DNA of 64,000 nt from Pseudarthrobacter enclensis (GCF_030811655.1 NZ_JAUSRE010000011.1:1-64000), one strand, 5' to 3'; positions 34,144-42,938 are shown, counted from the stretch's first letter. The notes: generated by a model not told the origin, from the letters alone. Made by a program: numbers and translations.

Positions 34144-35358
34144 ATGAGCAGGCACCAGATGAACGCATCCCCGTCCCGGCCGGAGGGTCCGGGCGGCTCC
34201 TTGCCGCCGGGGGGAACGGCGGCATCTTCCCGCGGGAGTTTTCTGCCTGACAGCGGCGCCGGGGCCGGTGCTGCCTGGCTTCCGGATAGATCGGTTGCGG
34301 ATGGGACAGGCGGAGTCCTGCTGGTCAGCGCCTCCACCGTCCTCCGCGGCGAGGTGGAGCGGATAGTGGCGGCCGCAGGCGCCCACCTGCGCGTCGTCCC
34401 GGATGCGGTGGAGGCCGGACGCTACTGGGATGACGCCTCGGCTGTCCTTGTGGGCAGCGATATCAGGGAGCTTCCGCCGCGGCGGCGCACTCCCGCGGTA
34501 ATGGTGGGCCCCGCTGGCGAGGGCGACAGCCTGTGGCATCTCGCGGCTGCGCTGGGGGCGGAACGGGTTGCCGTGCTGCCCGATGCCGCCGCGTGGCTGG
34601 CCGACCACCTCAGCAGGTCGCGTTCACCTGGGCCCGGCGGCCTGGTCCTTGGCGTCATCGGCGGCTGCGGTGGGGCCGGGGCCACTACCGCGGCCATCTG
34701 GATAGCCCAGGCAGCGGCATGGCTGGGCGTCCGCGTGCTGCTTGTCGACGGCGACCCCTGGGGAGGCGGCCTGGAGCTGGCACTCGCGGCTGAGGAAACT
34801 CCCGGCCTCCGGTGGCCGGATCTCGCGGAAGCCAGGGGCAGCATCGACCCCCTGCAGCTTGCTGATTCCCTCCCTGTTGCCGGCGGCTTCTCCTTCCTGT
34901 CCTGGCCGGCCACCCGCGAGAAGCCGTTCCCGGTGGCGGCTGCCGCCGCGGCCGGTGTGCTGGATGCCGCCCGTCGCGGCTATGAGCTGGTGGTTGTCGA
35001 TGTGGGTCGGGGCGCGGCACCCATCCACACGGTGGCGTGGGACTGCGACAGGATCATGGTGGTGGTGCCGGCCCAGCTGAAGTCGGCCGTGGCGGCCGTG
35101 CGCATGCTGCAAGAGCTTCCCCCGGTGGAGGCGGCGCTGCTGGTGCGTGGGCGGACCGGCACCGCGCTGGACGGTGCGTTGATTGCCGACGCCGTGGGGC
35201 TGCCCGTGCAGGGCCGCATACCGGAACTGCGTGCGGTGGCAGGGGCCATGGAATCAGGACGACTGTTGGATCTGGGAAAACGGCGCAATATCCGGCGTTT
35301 CGGTGCAAACGTGCTCGACTGGCTCGGGGAGGACCTGCAGGCAGGGGAATTGACATGA
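34144..35358 (+). CDS. ssd: Ssd/CpaE (TadZ)-like ATPase
   Basis: A 404-residue protein of the ParA/MinD-related TadZ group, called septum-site-determining protein (Ssd) in mycobacteria. It has a low-complexity N-terminus, a receiver-like domain (about residues 50-150: GVLLVSASTVLRGEVERIVA) and a C-terminal P-loop domain. The Walker A is atypical: GGCGGAGATTAA lacks both lysines of KGGxGKT, as in other TadZ proteins. VLLVDGDPWGGG and ELVVVDVGRG are the remaining ATPase motifs. It would place the pilus machinery at the membrane. Its stop overlaps the next start, making it first in the Tad operon. ATG at 34159 is an alternative start. Confidence 0.85.
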   Translation: MSRHQMNASPSRPEGPGGSLPPGGTAASSRGSFLPDSGAGAGAAWLPDRSVADGTGGVLLVSASTVLRGEVERIVAAAGAHLRVVPDAVEAGRYWDDASAVLVGSDIRELPPRRRTPAVMVGPAGEGDSLWHLAAALGAERVAVLPDAAAWLADHLSRSRSPGPGGLVLGVIGGCGGAGATTAAIWIAQAAAWLGVRVLLVDGDPWGGGLELALAAEETPGLRWPDLAEARGSIDPLQLADSLPVAGGFSFLSWPATREKPFPVAAAAAAGVLDAARRGYELVVVDVGRGAAPIHTVAWDCDRIMVVVPAQLKSAVAAVRMLQELPPVEAALLVRGRTGTALDGALIADAVGLPVQGRIPELRAVAGAMESGRLLDLGKRRNIRRFGANVLDWLGEDLQAGELT

Positions 35359-36656
35359 TGCGGGTGCCGGGCAGTTCTACGGATGCTGCGGCCCGGAACG
35401 CGGTCGGTGCAGCAGGGGGCAGAGACGTTGGCGGGCGGCGCAGCGCACGCATCCTGGAAGCGAACCGGGCTGACCGCCGGGAACGCGTTACCGCCGGCAT
35501 TGGCAGGACGGTCGACCCGGGGCTGCTCGAATCCGTTCGTGAGTCGATGATGGCAGAGGCCGGAGCCGTGACGCCTTCCAGGGTGGCCGCAGCCGTCCAG
35601 GCTACCGGGAAGCTGTTGGGCACCTCGGGCTCGCTTGCCGCCGTGGAGCGGATCAGCGCCGAGCTCAACGGGCTGGGGCCGCTGCAGGAGCTCACCCGGG
35701 ACCCTGGCGTAACGGACATTTTCGTTAATGCTCCCGACTCCGTGTGGGTGGACCGGGGCCAGGGCATCGAACGCGTTCCCGTCCTGTTCGATGGGGAAAC
35801 GCAGTTACGTGCATTGGCCTGCAGGCTTGTGGCTGCAGGCGGGCGCCGCCTCGACGACGGTTCGCCCTGCGTAGATGTCAGGCTTGCCGGCGGTTACCGT
35901 GTCCACGCCGTGTTGCCGCCGGTATCCACATCCGGGACCCTGCTGAGTGTCCGGATCCGGAGGGAGCGCGTCTTCAGCATGGCGGAGCTGGCCTCGGGCG
36001 GCATGTTCCGAGGGGGAGTACAGGCGGTGCTGGAAGCAGTTGTGGCCAGGAGGCTCAGCTTCCTGGTCAGCGGTGCCACGGGCTCCGGAAAGACCACTTT
36101 GCTCTCCACGCTGCTGGGCCTCTGTTCGGCAGAGGAGCGGCTGGTGCTGATCGAGGATGCGTCTGAACTGAATCCTGTCCACCCCCACGTGGTCGCCCTG
36201 GAATCACGTCACGGAAACCTTGAAGGCGGCGGCGCCGTGGATCTGGGCGAACTCGTGCGGCAGGCGCTGCGCATGCGGCCGGACCGGCTGGTGGTGGGGG
36301 AGTGCCGCGGGGCTGAGGTGCGGGAACTCCTGACCGCCATGAACACGGGGCACAGCGGCGGCGGAGGCACCATCCACGCAAATACGGCGGCAGCAGTTCC
36401 GGCCAGGTTGAACGCCCTCGGTGCGCTCGCCGGCCTGGGCACCGAAGCCGTGCGGCTTCAGGCTGCCAGCGCGCTGGACGTCATCGTCCACGTGGGCAGG
36501 ACGGGGCGGGACAGGCAAGTCCTCTGCATTGGGCTGATTGACGACGGACCGGACGGCCTGACGGTGGTGCCGGCCCTGGGGAAGTCGGGTGCGCCCGGTC
36601 CCGCGTGGCCGGCTCTGGCCGCCCGGTTGGATATGGACCCCGAGGAGATTCTGTGA
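35355..36656 (+). CDS. tadA: TadA/CpaF-type secretion ATPase
   Basis: A 433-residue ATPase of the type II/IV secretion superfamily that powers Flp pilus assembly. The N-terminal region (LNGLGPLQELTRDPGVTDIF) is typical of CpaF. Walker A is GATGSGKTT at 240-248, and the Asp and His boxes follow (LVLIEDASELNP, GTIHANTAAAVPARL). The start ATG overlaps the TGA of the TadZ gene. It is followed with a GTG/TGA overlap by TadB. It is a cytoplasmic hexamer by family. Confidence 0.93.
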   Translation: MMRVPGSSTDAAARNAVGAAGGRDVGGRRSARILEANRADRRERVTAGIGRTVDPGLLESVRESMMAEAGAVTPSRVAAAVQATGKLLGTSGSLAAVERISAELNGLGPLQELTRDPGVTDIFVNAPDSVWVDRGQGIERVPVLFDGETQLRALACRLVAAGGRRLDDGSPCVDVRLAGGYRVHAVLPPVSTSGTLLSVRIRRERVFSMAELASGGMFRGGVQAVLEAVVARRLSFLVSGATGSGKTTLLSTLLGLCSAEERLVLIEDASELNPVHPHVVALESRHGNLEGGGAVDLGELVRQALRMRPDRLVVGECRGAEVRELLTAMNTGHSGGGGTIHANTAAAVPARLNALGALAGLGTEAVRLQAASALDVIVHVGRTGRDRQVLCIGLIDDGPDGLTVVPALGKSGAPGPAWPALAARLDMDPEEIL

Positions 36657-37450
36657 CCCTCCTCTTCAGCGGACTCCTGTGCAGCGCTGTGCTGCTGCTC
36701 CTCAAGCCGCCTCTGGATGCTGCTTCGAGGTTGCGGGCAGCAAGCGGCCGGCGCCTCGGGCCGCCGGTCTTACGGAAGGGCCGAAGGCTGGCACGGGCCA
36801 GGACGGCCGGTGGAAGAACGGCCAGGAAGCCGGGGCCGGGCCTGACCCTGATGGTGCAGCAGTTGGCTGCGCTGCTGAAGGGTGGACGGACGGCCGGGCG
36901 GCTGTGGGACGAGCTGTGGACCGTGTACGGCGCCGGGGGCGAAGACAGGCAGCGCATGAACGAGCAGATCCGGTCCGGGGCGCTGTCAGTGGGCTCAACT
37001 ACTGTCCTGGCATCGGCCCGGGCAGCCGCGGCAACAGGCGCGCCGGTTGGTGAGTCCATCCGGCGCGCGGTTTCCACCGTGTTTGCGGGCAGGGATGGGG
37101 AGGCCCGCACCTGGTTCCAGTTGGCTGCCTGTTTCGACATCGCTGAAGCCAGCGGTTGTCCACTGGCCGACGTGCTGACCCGTTTTGCGGCCCAGCTTGA
37201 AGCCGAGGAGGACTCGGACGCGGCCCGGCAAACAGCGCTCGCCGGGCCCAAAGCCACGGTCCGCCTCCTGACCTGGCTCCCCCTGATGGGCCTTGGACTC
37301 GGTGCGGCCCTGGGAGTGGATCCGCTGGCCACGCTGCTGGGAACACCCCTCGGCCTGGCTGCTTTGATGGGCGGAGTGGTCCTCACCCTGGCTGGCAGGG
37401 CCTGGTCCGCCCGTCTTGTTTCGGCCGCTGCGGGGGTATCAACCCCATGA
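36653..37450 (+). CDS. tadB: TadB-like pilus assembly membrane protein
   Basis: A 265-residue integral membrane protein of the GspF/TadB class. It opens with a hydrophobic helix (LLFSGLLCSAVLLLL). A cytoplasmic region follows with the T2SSF pattern (LMVQQLAALLKGGRTAGRLW, GAPVGESIRRAVSTVF, QLAACFDIAEASGCPLADVL). It ends with two or three helices. The GTG at 36653 overlaps the TadA stop and has GAGGAG 5 bases upstream. It works with TadC as the inner-membrane platform. It is followed by the next gene with an ATGA overlap. Confidence 0.85.
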   Translation: MTLLFSGLLCSAVLLLLKPPLDAASRLRAASGRRLGPPVLRKGRRLARARTAGGRTARKPGPGLTLMVQQLAALLKGGRTAGRLWDELWTVYGAGGEDRQRMNEQIRSGALSVGSTTVLASARAAAATGAPVGESIRRAVSTVFAGRDGEARTWFQLAACFDIAEASGCPLADVLTRFAAQLEAEEDSDAARQTALAGPKATVRLLTWLPLMGLGLGAALGVDPLATLLGTPLGLAALMGGVVLTLAGRAWSARLVSAAAGVSTP

Positions 37451-38049
37451 CACCGGGCTGGGCTCCGGGACTGTCGCTGTTCCTGCTGCTCGCGGCGGCC
37501 GCCTGGCTTTCCTGTTCGGACCAGGGACGGCCCCGGCAACGGTTGCGCCGGCTGCCCCGTCCGGGCCCGGGGATGAAGCTTCCCGGCAGCGCGCAGGGAG
37601 GGAACCCGGGCATTGGCTTGAACGATTCGGCCATGATGCTTGAACTCGTGGCGGCGATGCTTGATGCCGGAGCCGGCATTGGGCGTTCCCTTGAGCTGGT
37701 GGCCGGCTCGGCCGCACCCCAATACAGGGACGCCCTGCGGCCGGTGGTCTCAGCGCTGGCCATCGGAGCCGATTGGGATACAGCCTGGCGCAGCTCAGCG
37801 GTCCGCCGTCCGGAAATCCTGGAACTTCGGGACGCCCTCGGCTTCGCAGCGCTGACCGGGGCGCCGTCGTCCGCGATCCTGTACGCCCAGGCGGCAAGGC
37901 TTCGCCGGGAACGGTTCCGGGCAGCGGAAAAGCGGGCGGCGTCGCTCGGGGTGAAGCTGGTGGTTCCGCTCGGCCTCTGTTCGCTCCCTGCCTTCATCTG
38001 CCTGGGAGTGGTTCCGGTGCTGCTCGCCATGGTTCCATCCGGTACCTAG
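37447..38049 (+). CDS. tadC: TadC-like pilus assembly membrane protein
   Basis: A 200-residue membrane protein with an N-terminal helix, a T2SSF-type cytoplasmic core (MLELVAAMLDAGAGIGRSLE, RRPEILELRDALGFAALTGA) and two closely spaced C-terminal helices (VVPLGLCSLPAFICLGVVPV). It is shorter than typical TadC but similar to the short actinobacterial form. It is coupled to TadB by a 4-base overlap and ends the first translationally coupled group; 168 bp follow before the pilin gene, without another ORF. Confidence 0.85.
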   Translation: MTPGWAPGLSLFLLLAAAAWLSCSDQGRPRQRLRRLPRPGPGMKLPGSAQGGNPGIGLNDSAMMLELVAAMLDAGAGIGRSLELVAGSAAPQYRDALRPVVSALAIGADWDTAWRSSAVRRPEILELRDALGFAALTGAPSSAILYAQAARLRRERFRAAEKRAASLGVKLVVPLGLCSLPAFICLGVVPVLLAMVPSGT

Positions 38050-38217
38050 CAGACCTGGCATCTGCCTGCATCCGGACCCAACCCGTCCTCCACATCGAAG
38101 CAGGAACCAGGCTTTTCCACTTAGCGCACCTTGTGCCTTACCGGCGCCGGCCGGGCCGGGAAGAGTCAAAGCAGCCGGCAAAGACCGGCCACCGGCGAAC
38201 AACGGAAGGAAGACCCG

Positions 38218-38628
38218 ATGTCCATCAACCACCAACGCAACTACTTCGCAGGAACCTCTGCGCCCCCTGCTTCCTGGCAGCGTCCCACGCCGCGGAGTGG
38301 GCGGGTGCGCAGCGGCGCCGGCCCATACACCTTCGGACCGGAAAGTGTCCCGAACCGGAGCCTGGCGGACGCATCCGTCCCCGGCGCCGCGGCCGTGCCA
38401 GTGCCCGGCAACGTGGTGGAGCTGTATCCAGGATCCGCCGCAGTCCCGGCCGCGTCCCGCCGCAGGCGGAGACTTCCGGGATCAGAGGCGGGGATGGCCA
38501 CGGCGGAATATGCCATCGCCACCCTGGCGGCGGTAGGGTTCGCCGGGCTGCTCGTGTTCATTCTTCGCAGTGATGAGGTGAGGGGCTTCCTGCTCACGCT
38601 TATCCGCACCGCCCTGGCGCTGCCGTGA
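38218..38628 (+). CDS. Flp-type pilin (DUF4244) with very long leader
   Basis: A 136-residue protein of the DUF4244 family. Residues 88-98 read PGSEAGMATAEY. Cleavage after Gly92 would leave Glu at +5 and Tyr at +6, exactly the Flp prepilin rule. A single hydrophobic helix follows (IATLAAVGFAGLLVFIL) in a mature chain of 44 residues. The leader, about 92 residues, is Pro/Ala/Ser-rich and ends in five arginines; ordinary Flp leaders are about 20-30. No prepilin peptidase lies in the window. GGAAGGAAG upstream supports the ATG at 38218. I infer that this is the major pilin. Confidence 0.85.
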   Translation: MSINHQRNYFAGTSAPPASWQRPTPRSGRVRSGAGPYTFGPESVPNRSLADASVPGAAAVPVPGNVVELYPGSAAVPAASRRRRRLPGSEAGMATAEYAIATLAAVGFAGLLVFILRSDEVRGFLLTLIRTALALP

Positions 38629-39164
38629 CCCGTGGGGCCGGCTGGCCTTGTCCCTGGCGGCCCCGGCCGGGTGTGACCGGCTCGGTCGGGAGCAGGCACC
38701 TCGCTTTCGGCCAAAGAGCCGGTCTGCGGCGACACAGCGGAACAGCTGATCAAGCGATGGGCACGGCGGACGCGGACCGGGGTACGGTCACGGCCGAATT
38801 TGCTGTCGTGCTGCCTGCCGTCCTGGCGTTGCTGGCCATGCTGTTGGCCGGAGCCGCGGCGGGCATTACCCAGCTGCGCATCGAGGAAGGCGCCCGGGCC
38901 GGTGCCAGGGCCCTGGCCAGGGGTGATGGCCCGGCTGCGGTTGAACGGACGGTCCGGACACTCGCCGGCGGCTCAGCCGCCGCGTCTGTTGCCGCCGACG
39001 GCGAGTGGTTCAACATCACGGTCACCGACCGTGTCGCCGGGCCCTTGGGATCGGCCATTCCGTGGGTCCTCACCGCCCGCGCCTCAACCCGCAGCGAAAC
39101 GGCGGGGACGGGAGCCGGTGTGCCAGGTGGTGGCAGCGGCGTGACCGGTGGCGGGCTTAGATGA
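38625..39164 (+). CDS. TadE-like pseudopilin
   Basis: A minor pilin of the TadE family, expected to be membrane-inserted and part of the pilus. DRGTVTAEFAVVLPAVLALL has the same prepilin rule as the pilin: cleavage after Gly would place Glu at +5 and Phe at +6. The region after the helix (LRIEEGARAGARALARGDGP) matches the TadE pattern. From the GTG at 38625 it has 179 residues and overlaps the pilin stop. An ATG at 38757 would give 135 residues with a short nine-residue leader and is a realistic alternative. The C-terminus is Gly/Thr-rich. Confidence 0.8.
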   Translation: MTRGAGWPCPWRPRPGVTGSVGSRHLAFGQRAGLRRHSGTADQAMGTADADRGTVTAEFAVVLPAVLALLAMLLAGAAAGITQLRIEEGARAGARALARGDGPAAVERTVRTLAGGSAAASVAADGEWFNITVTDRVAGPLGSAIPWVLTARASTRSETAGTGAGVPGGGSGVTGGGLR

Positions 39165-39601
39165 GGAGGAATGGCTGGCCCCAAAACCCTGCTGGCGGGT
39201 GCTCCCGGAAAGCTGAACCCCGACGGCACCGCGGGAAAAGGCGGCGGCCGGAAAAAGGGGACGGGTGCGAGCGTGGGGCCGGGACGGTTCTGGCTGCAGG
39301 GGTTGCCCTCGTGGTCATGACCGCGATGGCAGTCATGCTCCTGCTGGTCCAGTCAGCCGTGCTGGCAAGCCGGGCGGCAGCGGCGGCAGACCTTGCAGCC
39401 CTTGCCGCAGCTGACGCTCTCCGTGGCATCAGCACCGGAGAGCCCTGCACGGTAGCCGCGGAGGTAGCTGCCCGCCATGCGGCCACGGTCCTCAGCTGTT
39501 CCGAGGGCCCGGGGCAGACAGTGGAGGTGCGGACCGGGCTGACCGGCAACCCCTTGCTGGGAACCGCAACCGGACATGCCCGTGCAGGACCTCCACCCTA
39601 G
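39161..39601 (+). CDS. TadE-like protein of the Rv3654c type
   Basis: A 146-residue protein with one hydrophobic helix (GTVLAAGVALVVMTAMAVML) followed by AAAAADLAALAAADALRG, as in mycobacterial Rv3654c. The Glu+5 pilin residue is absent. The ATG at 39161 overlaps the previous stop. The first 40 codons are rich in rare AGG/CGA-type codons and basic residues, while the +1 frame here (from an ATG at 39171 after AGGAGG) looks more gene-like but stops at about 39320. A frameshift near the GAAAAAGGGG run at 39251 may have altered the N-terminus. It is the last gene of the Tad operon. Confidence 0.72.
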   Translation: MRRNGWPQNPAGGCSRKAEPRRHRGKRRRPEKGDGCERGAGTVLAAGVALVVMTAMAVMLLLVQSAVLASRAAAAADLAALAAADALRGISTGEPCTVAAEVAARHAATVLSCSEGPGQTVEVRTGLTGNPLLGTATGHARAGPPP

Positions 39602-39655
39602 GGGCACACCGGGCAGCAGGGACATACTGCGCACCAGGGAGCCGCCGGGCAAGAG

Positions 39656-42031
39656 TCAGGTTGTGGCGTGCAGGCCCGCCGGCATGGCTTCCGTGGCGTC
39701 CTTGAGAAGGACGTCCAGCAGGGTCACAGCGGCCGCCTTGTCCAGCGGGTTGTTCTTGTTCCCACATTTGGGGGACTGGACGCAGGAGGGGCAGCCTGAG
39801 TCGCACTCGCAGGCATTGATGGCGTCCCGGGTTGCCCCCAGCCACACCCTCGCCTTGTCGAAACCCCGCTCAGCGAACCCGGCACCCCCGGGGTGCCCGT
39901 CATATACGAAAATGGTGGGCACCCCGGTGTCGGCGTGCAGCGCCGTGGAGACGCCGCCGATGTCCCAGCGGTCGCTCGAGGCAACGAGGGGCAGGAGGCC
40001 GATGGCGGCGTGCTCGGCGGCATGCAGGGCACCAGGGAACTGCGCCTCGATGAGCCCCGCTCCGGTGAGGGAGCGGTTATCCACCACGAACCACACCGCT
40101 TTGGTGAAGAGCTCGCGTGCCCCCAGTTCCAGCGGCTCTTCGCCAAGGACCTCATTGGAGATCAATGCCTTGCGCTGGAAGGAGACAACCTGGGTAGTGA
40201 CCTTCACATCGCCGAAGTGGACGGTAACGTCGCCCCACTGCATGGTCCGCAGGGTGTCCAGGACCTCGATCTGGGTCACGTCGCGTGCTGTGGTGTAGTA
40301 GTCCGGGTTCGCCCGGCGCACCATCACGCAGTGGTCGTCTTCGTTCAGGTCCTCAACCACGTAGGTGTCGCCCTGGTGGACATATACCGCGCCCGTATGC
40401 GCCTGGTAGTGGGTCTGCGGGGAGTCCATTGTTCCCAGGAGCGAGCCGGTTTCGGCGTCGACGATGCTGACCGGACCCCCGCCGTCGGCGCGCAGATTCA
40501 CCATACCCGCGGCGCTCTGCGAGTGCGTCCAGAACCACCCGGCGGGGCGCCGCCGGAGATAGCCCTGCGCCACCAGCCGGTCCAGGAGCATTTCGGCTGT
40601 GCCGCCGAAGAGGTCCAACTCAGCCGGTCCCAGCGGAAGTTCAGCGGCTGCCGCGCACAGATGCGGTCCGAGCACGTAGGGGTTGGACGGGTCGAAAACC
40701 GTGGCTTCCACCGACACGTCGAATATCGCTTCCGGGTGGTTCACGAGGTACGTGTCCAGCGGGTCGTCACTGGCCACGAATGCGGCCACGGCATCCTGAC
40801 CGGCGCGCCCCGCCCTGCCAATCTGCTGGAACAGTGATGCCCGGGTCCCGGGCCAGCCAGCCACCAGGACCGCGTCGAGGCCCGAGATATCTATGCCCAG
40901 CTCCAAGGCGGAGGTGCTGGAAACGCCCAGCAGCTGGCCGGAGCGCAGCGCTTTCTCCACAGCACGGCGTTCCTCCGGCAGGTATCCGGAGCGGTAGGCC
41001 GCCACGCGTTGGGGGAGGCTGGGGTCCACCTCGTCCAGGAGGCGCTTGGTGATGGCGGAAATGGTCTCGGCGCCCCGGCGTGACTTGATGAAGGCAATGG
41101 TGCGGATACGGGCGGACACCAGGTTGGCCAGCAGGTCAGAGGTTTCCGCCACGGCCGTGCGCCGTTCCTTGGCGCCGTTCTCCCCACGGACCTCTGTCAG
41201 CGCCGGCTCCCAGAGTGCCACCGTGGTGGCTCCATGGGGTGAACAGTCGCGGGAAACCGCCTTCACGGGTGCGCCGATAAGGCGAGAGAAGGACTTATCA
41301 GGCTCGGAAGCTGTGGCTGACGCTGCAATGAACACGGGTTCGGGAAAAGAGGTTCCCGCCCCGTAGTAGGCGCAGATCCGGCGCAGGCGCCGCATTAGGT
41401 TGGCCACATGCGATCCAAAGACACCGCGGTAGCTATGGGCCTCGTCGACGATGACGTAACGCAGCCGGCGGAAGAATGCTGCCCACCAGGCGTGGTTGGG
41501 AAGGATGCCAAAGTGCAGCATGTCCGGGTTGGCCAGGATGAAGTTGGCGTGGTCGCGGATCCAGCGGCGAGCGGCGGGATCAGTATCCCCGTCGTAGGTC
41601 TCAGCGCGGACGGTGGGCAGTCCCAGGGCACGGACCGCATTTAATTGGTCGGCGGCCAGCGCCTTGGTGGGGGAGAGGTAAAGGGTGACGGCGCCGTCGT
41701 CGTGGATTTTTCCAGGGTCCGCGAGCACCCGCAGCTCCGAACGGTGGATCGCGTCCAGCGCAGGCAACTGGTACGCCAGCGACTTCCCGGACGCGGTTCC
41801 CGTGGCCACCACAACGTGCTCGCCCCCGTGGGCTGCCTGGGCCGCGTCCACCTGGTGCCGGTACGGTTCCCGGATACCCAGGGACGCATACGCCTCCACG
41901 ATGTCCGGATGCAGCCACTCCGGCCATGGTGCGTGCACGGCCGCCCTCGCCGGGATGGTGCGGACATGACGCAGCTGTTCCGGATCCGGGCCGCGGCCCA
42001 GCAAAGGAATCAGCGAGTCATGGGGGTTCAC
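39656..42031 (-). CDS. DEAD/DEAH-box helicase with DUF1998 (MrfA-like)
   Basis: A 791-residue superfamily 2 helicase. The first half has Walker A GTASGKS, SPTKALAADQ, IVDEAHSYRG (DEAH) and SATASEP. The second RecA domain has QIGRAGRAG. The C-terminal DUF1998 domain ends with four clustered cysteines (CECDSGCPSCVQSPKCGN), a zinc-binding module. This is the architecture of B. subtilis MrfA (YprA), a mitomycin-damage repair helicase, and of M. tuberculosis Rv3649. No MrfB-like nuclease gene is adjacent. It converges with the Tad operon across 54 bp. Confidence 0.92.
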   Translation of the reverse strand: MNPHDSLIPLLGRGPDPEQLRHVRTIPARAAVHAPWPEWLHPDIVEAYASLGIREPYRHQVDAAQAAHGGEHVVVATGTASGKSLAYQLPALDAIHRSELRVLADPGKIHDDGAVTLYLSPTKALAADQLNAVRALGLPTVRAETYDGDTDPAARRWIRDHANFILANPDMLHFGILPNHAWWAAFFRRLRYVIVDEAHSYRGVFGSHVANLMRRLRRICAYYGAGTSFPEPVFIAASATASEPDKSFSRLIGAPVKAVSRDCSPHGATTVALWEPALTEVRGENGAKERRTAVAETSDLLANLVSARIRTIAFIKSRRGAETISAITKRLLDEVDPSLPQRVAAYRSGYLPEERRAVEKALRSGQLLGVSSTSALELGIDISGLDAVLVAGWPGTRASLFQQIGRAGRAGQDAVAAFVASDDPLDTYLVNHPEAIFDVSVEATVFDPSNPYVLGPHLCAAAAELPLGPAELDLFGGTAEMLLDRLVAQGYLRRRPAGWFWTHSQSAAGMVNLRADGGGPVSIVDAETGSLLGTMDSPQTHYQAHTGAVYVHQGDTYVVEDLNEDDHCVMVRRANPDYYTTARDVTQIEVLDTLRTMQWGDVTVHFGDVKVTTQVVSFQRKALISNEVLGEEPLELGARELFTKAVWFVVDNRSLTGAGLIEAQFPGALHAAEHAAIGLLPLVASSDRWDIGGVSTALHADTGVPTIFVYDGHPGGAGFAERGFDKARVWLGATRDAINACECDSGCPSCVQSPKCGNKNNPLDKAAAVTLLDVLLKDATEAMPAGLHATT

Positions 42032-42114
42032 CCCACCATTCTTTCATCCGGCGCCCAGCCGGAAGACAGCGGTTCGCCGATGGGAAAACCTGGGCGGCGG
42101 AACGGGCCGGCAAA

Positions 42115-42807
42115 TCAGCTCAGGGAAAGGTCCGTTCCATCGTGCGATGCCGAGAGCATGAGGACCTGTGCGACGGTGGTCCAGCCGAGATGCGAATAGA
42201 GTTTCTGCCCGTCAACGGATGCAAGCAGGAGCCCAGTCCGGACATCGTGGCCAAAAGCCTGGGCCGCAAGCGCACGCATGATGAAACTACCCAGGCCGCG
42301 GCGCTGGAACGCGGGCTGGGTGACGATCTTGTCGAACACCGCAGTATCGCCCACCACGAAAACGCGGCCGCTGGCAGCCACGGCGTCCCCGGACCGGACC
42401 TCGGCGTAGTGGACACCATCCTGCTCATAGGTGAAGAGCCTCAGGTCGTCGTCGGAAAGCCAGGGATCCTCGGCGTCCTGCGTCTCCATGTCCACGATCA
42501 TCATGGTCTGTGTATCCGAGGTGACATTGAGTCCGTGGCGGGCCGCCATGGCGGCATAGCGTGAGGGGCCGTTGGTGAGGATGGTCAACACGCGGGCCGG
42601 CGTTTCCGCTGTCCTGGCGGCCAGTGCGGCGAACTCGTCATCGGTGGGCTCGGACGCGAAGACTTCCCACTCCCCGGTCTTGTCGGTCCGGAGCGCGGAC
42701 GGAAAGCGGCCCTCGGTGGAGGTCCGGTAGCCGCGGCATCCGGCCCAGCCGGCAACCCATACTTCAAGCAGGCCAGTGATGTCTTCAACCATGGTTTCCG
42801 GACTCAT
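42115..42807 (-). CDS. GNAT family N-acetyltransferase
   Basis: A 230-residue acyl-CoA-dependent acetyltransferase. The conserved coenzyme A loop is VTQPAFQRRGLGSFIMRAL (Q/RxxGxG/A form RRGLGS), preceded by the central strand GRVFVVGDTAVFD and followed by VDGQKLYSHLGWTTV. The N-terminal 100 residues may form a second, degenerate GNAT lobe. Substrate unknown. The ATG at 42805-42807 is used; MVEDITG five codons later is possible. It lies just upstream of the helicase gene on the same strand and divergent from trhO. Confidence 0.85.
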   Translation of the reverse strand: MSPETMVEDITGLLEVWVAGWAGCRGYRTSTEGRFPSALRTDKTGEWEVFASEPTDDEFAALAARTAETPARVLTILTNGPSRYAAMAARHGLNVTSDTQTMMIVDMETQDAEDPWLSDDDLRLFTYEQDGVHYAEVRSGDAVAASGRVFVVGDTAVFDKIVTQPAFQRRGLGSFIMRALAAQAFGHDVRTGLLLASVDGQKLYSHLGWTTVAQVLMLSASHDGTDLSLS

Positions 42808-42938
42808 GGCAAGAACAATATTCCAGCCCGATCGCCAGCAACAGGGGGTGGTGAAGTGCTTATGCAATTGTGATCCGTACCCAGCCAGGGTCGTGGAGCC
42901 ATGCCGGCGGCGGCGGCCCAGACGGTACCCTTAAATAC

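Noticed and set aside
36481-37722. Leftward open frame of 413 codons across tadA/tadB/tadC
   Set aside because: It is antisense to three coupled Tad genes, rich in Arg/Pro/Ser without motifs; a GC-driven shadow.
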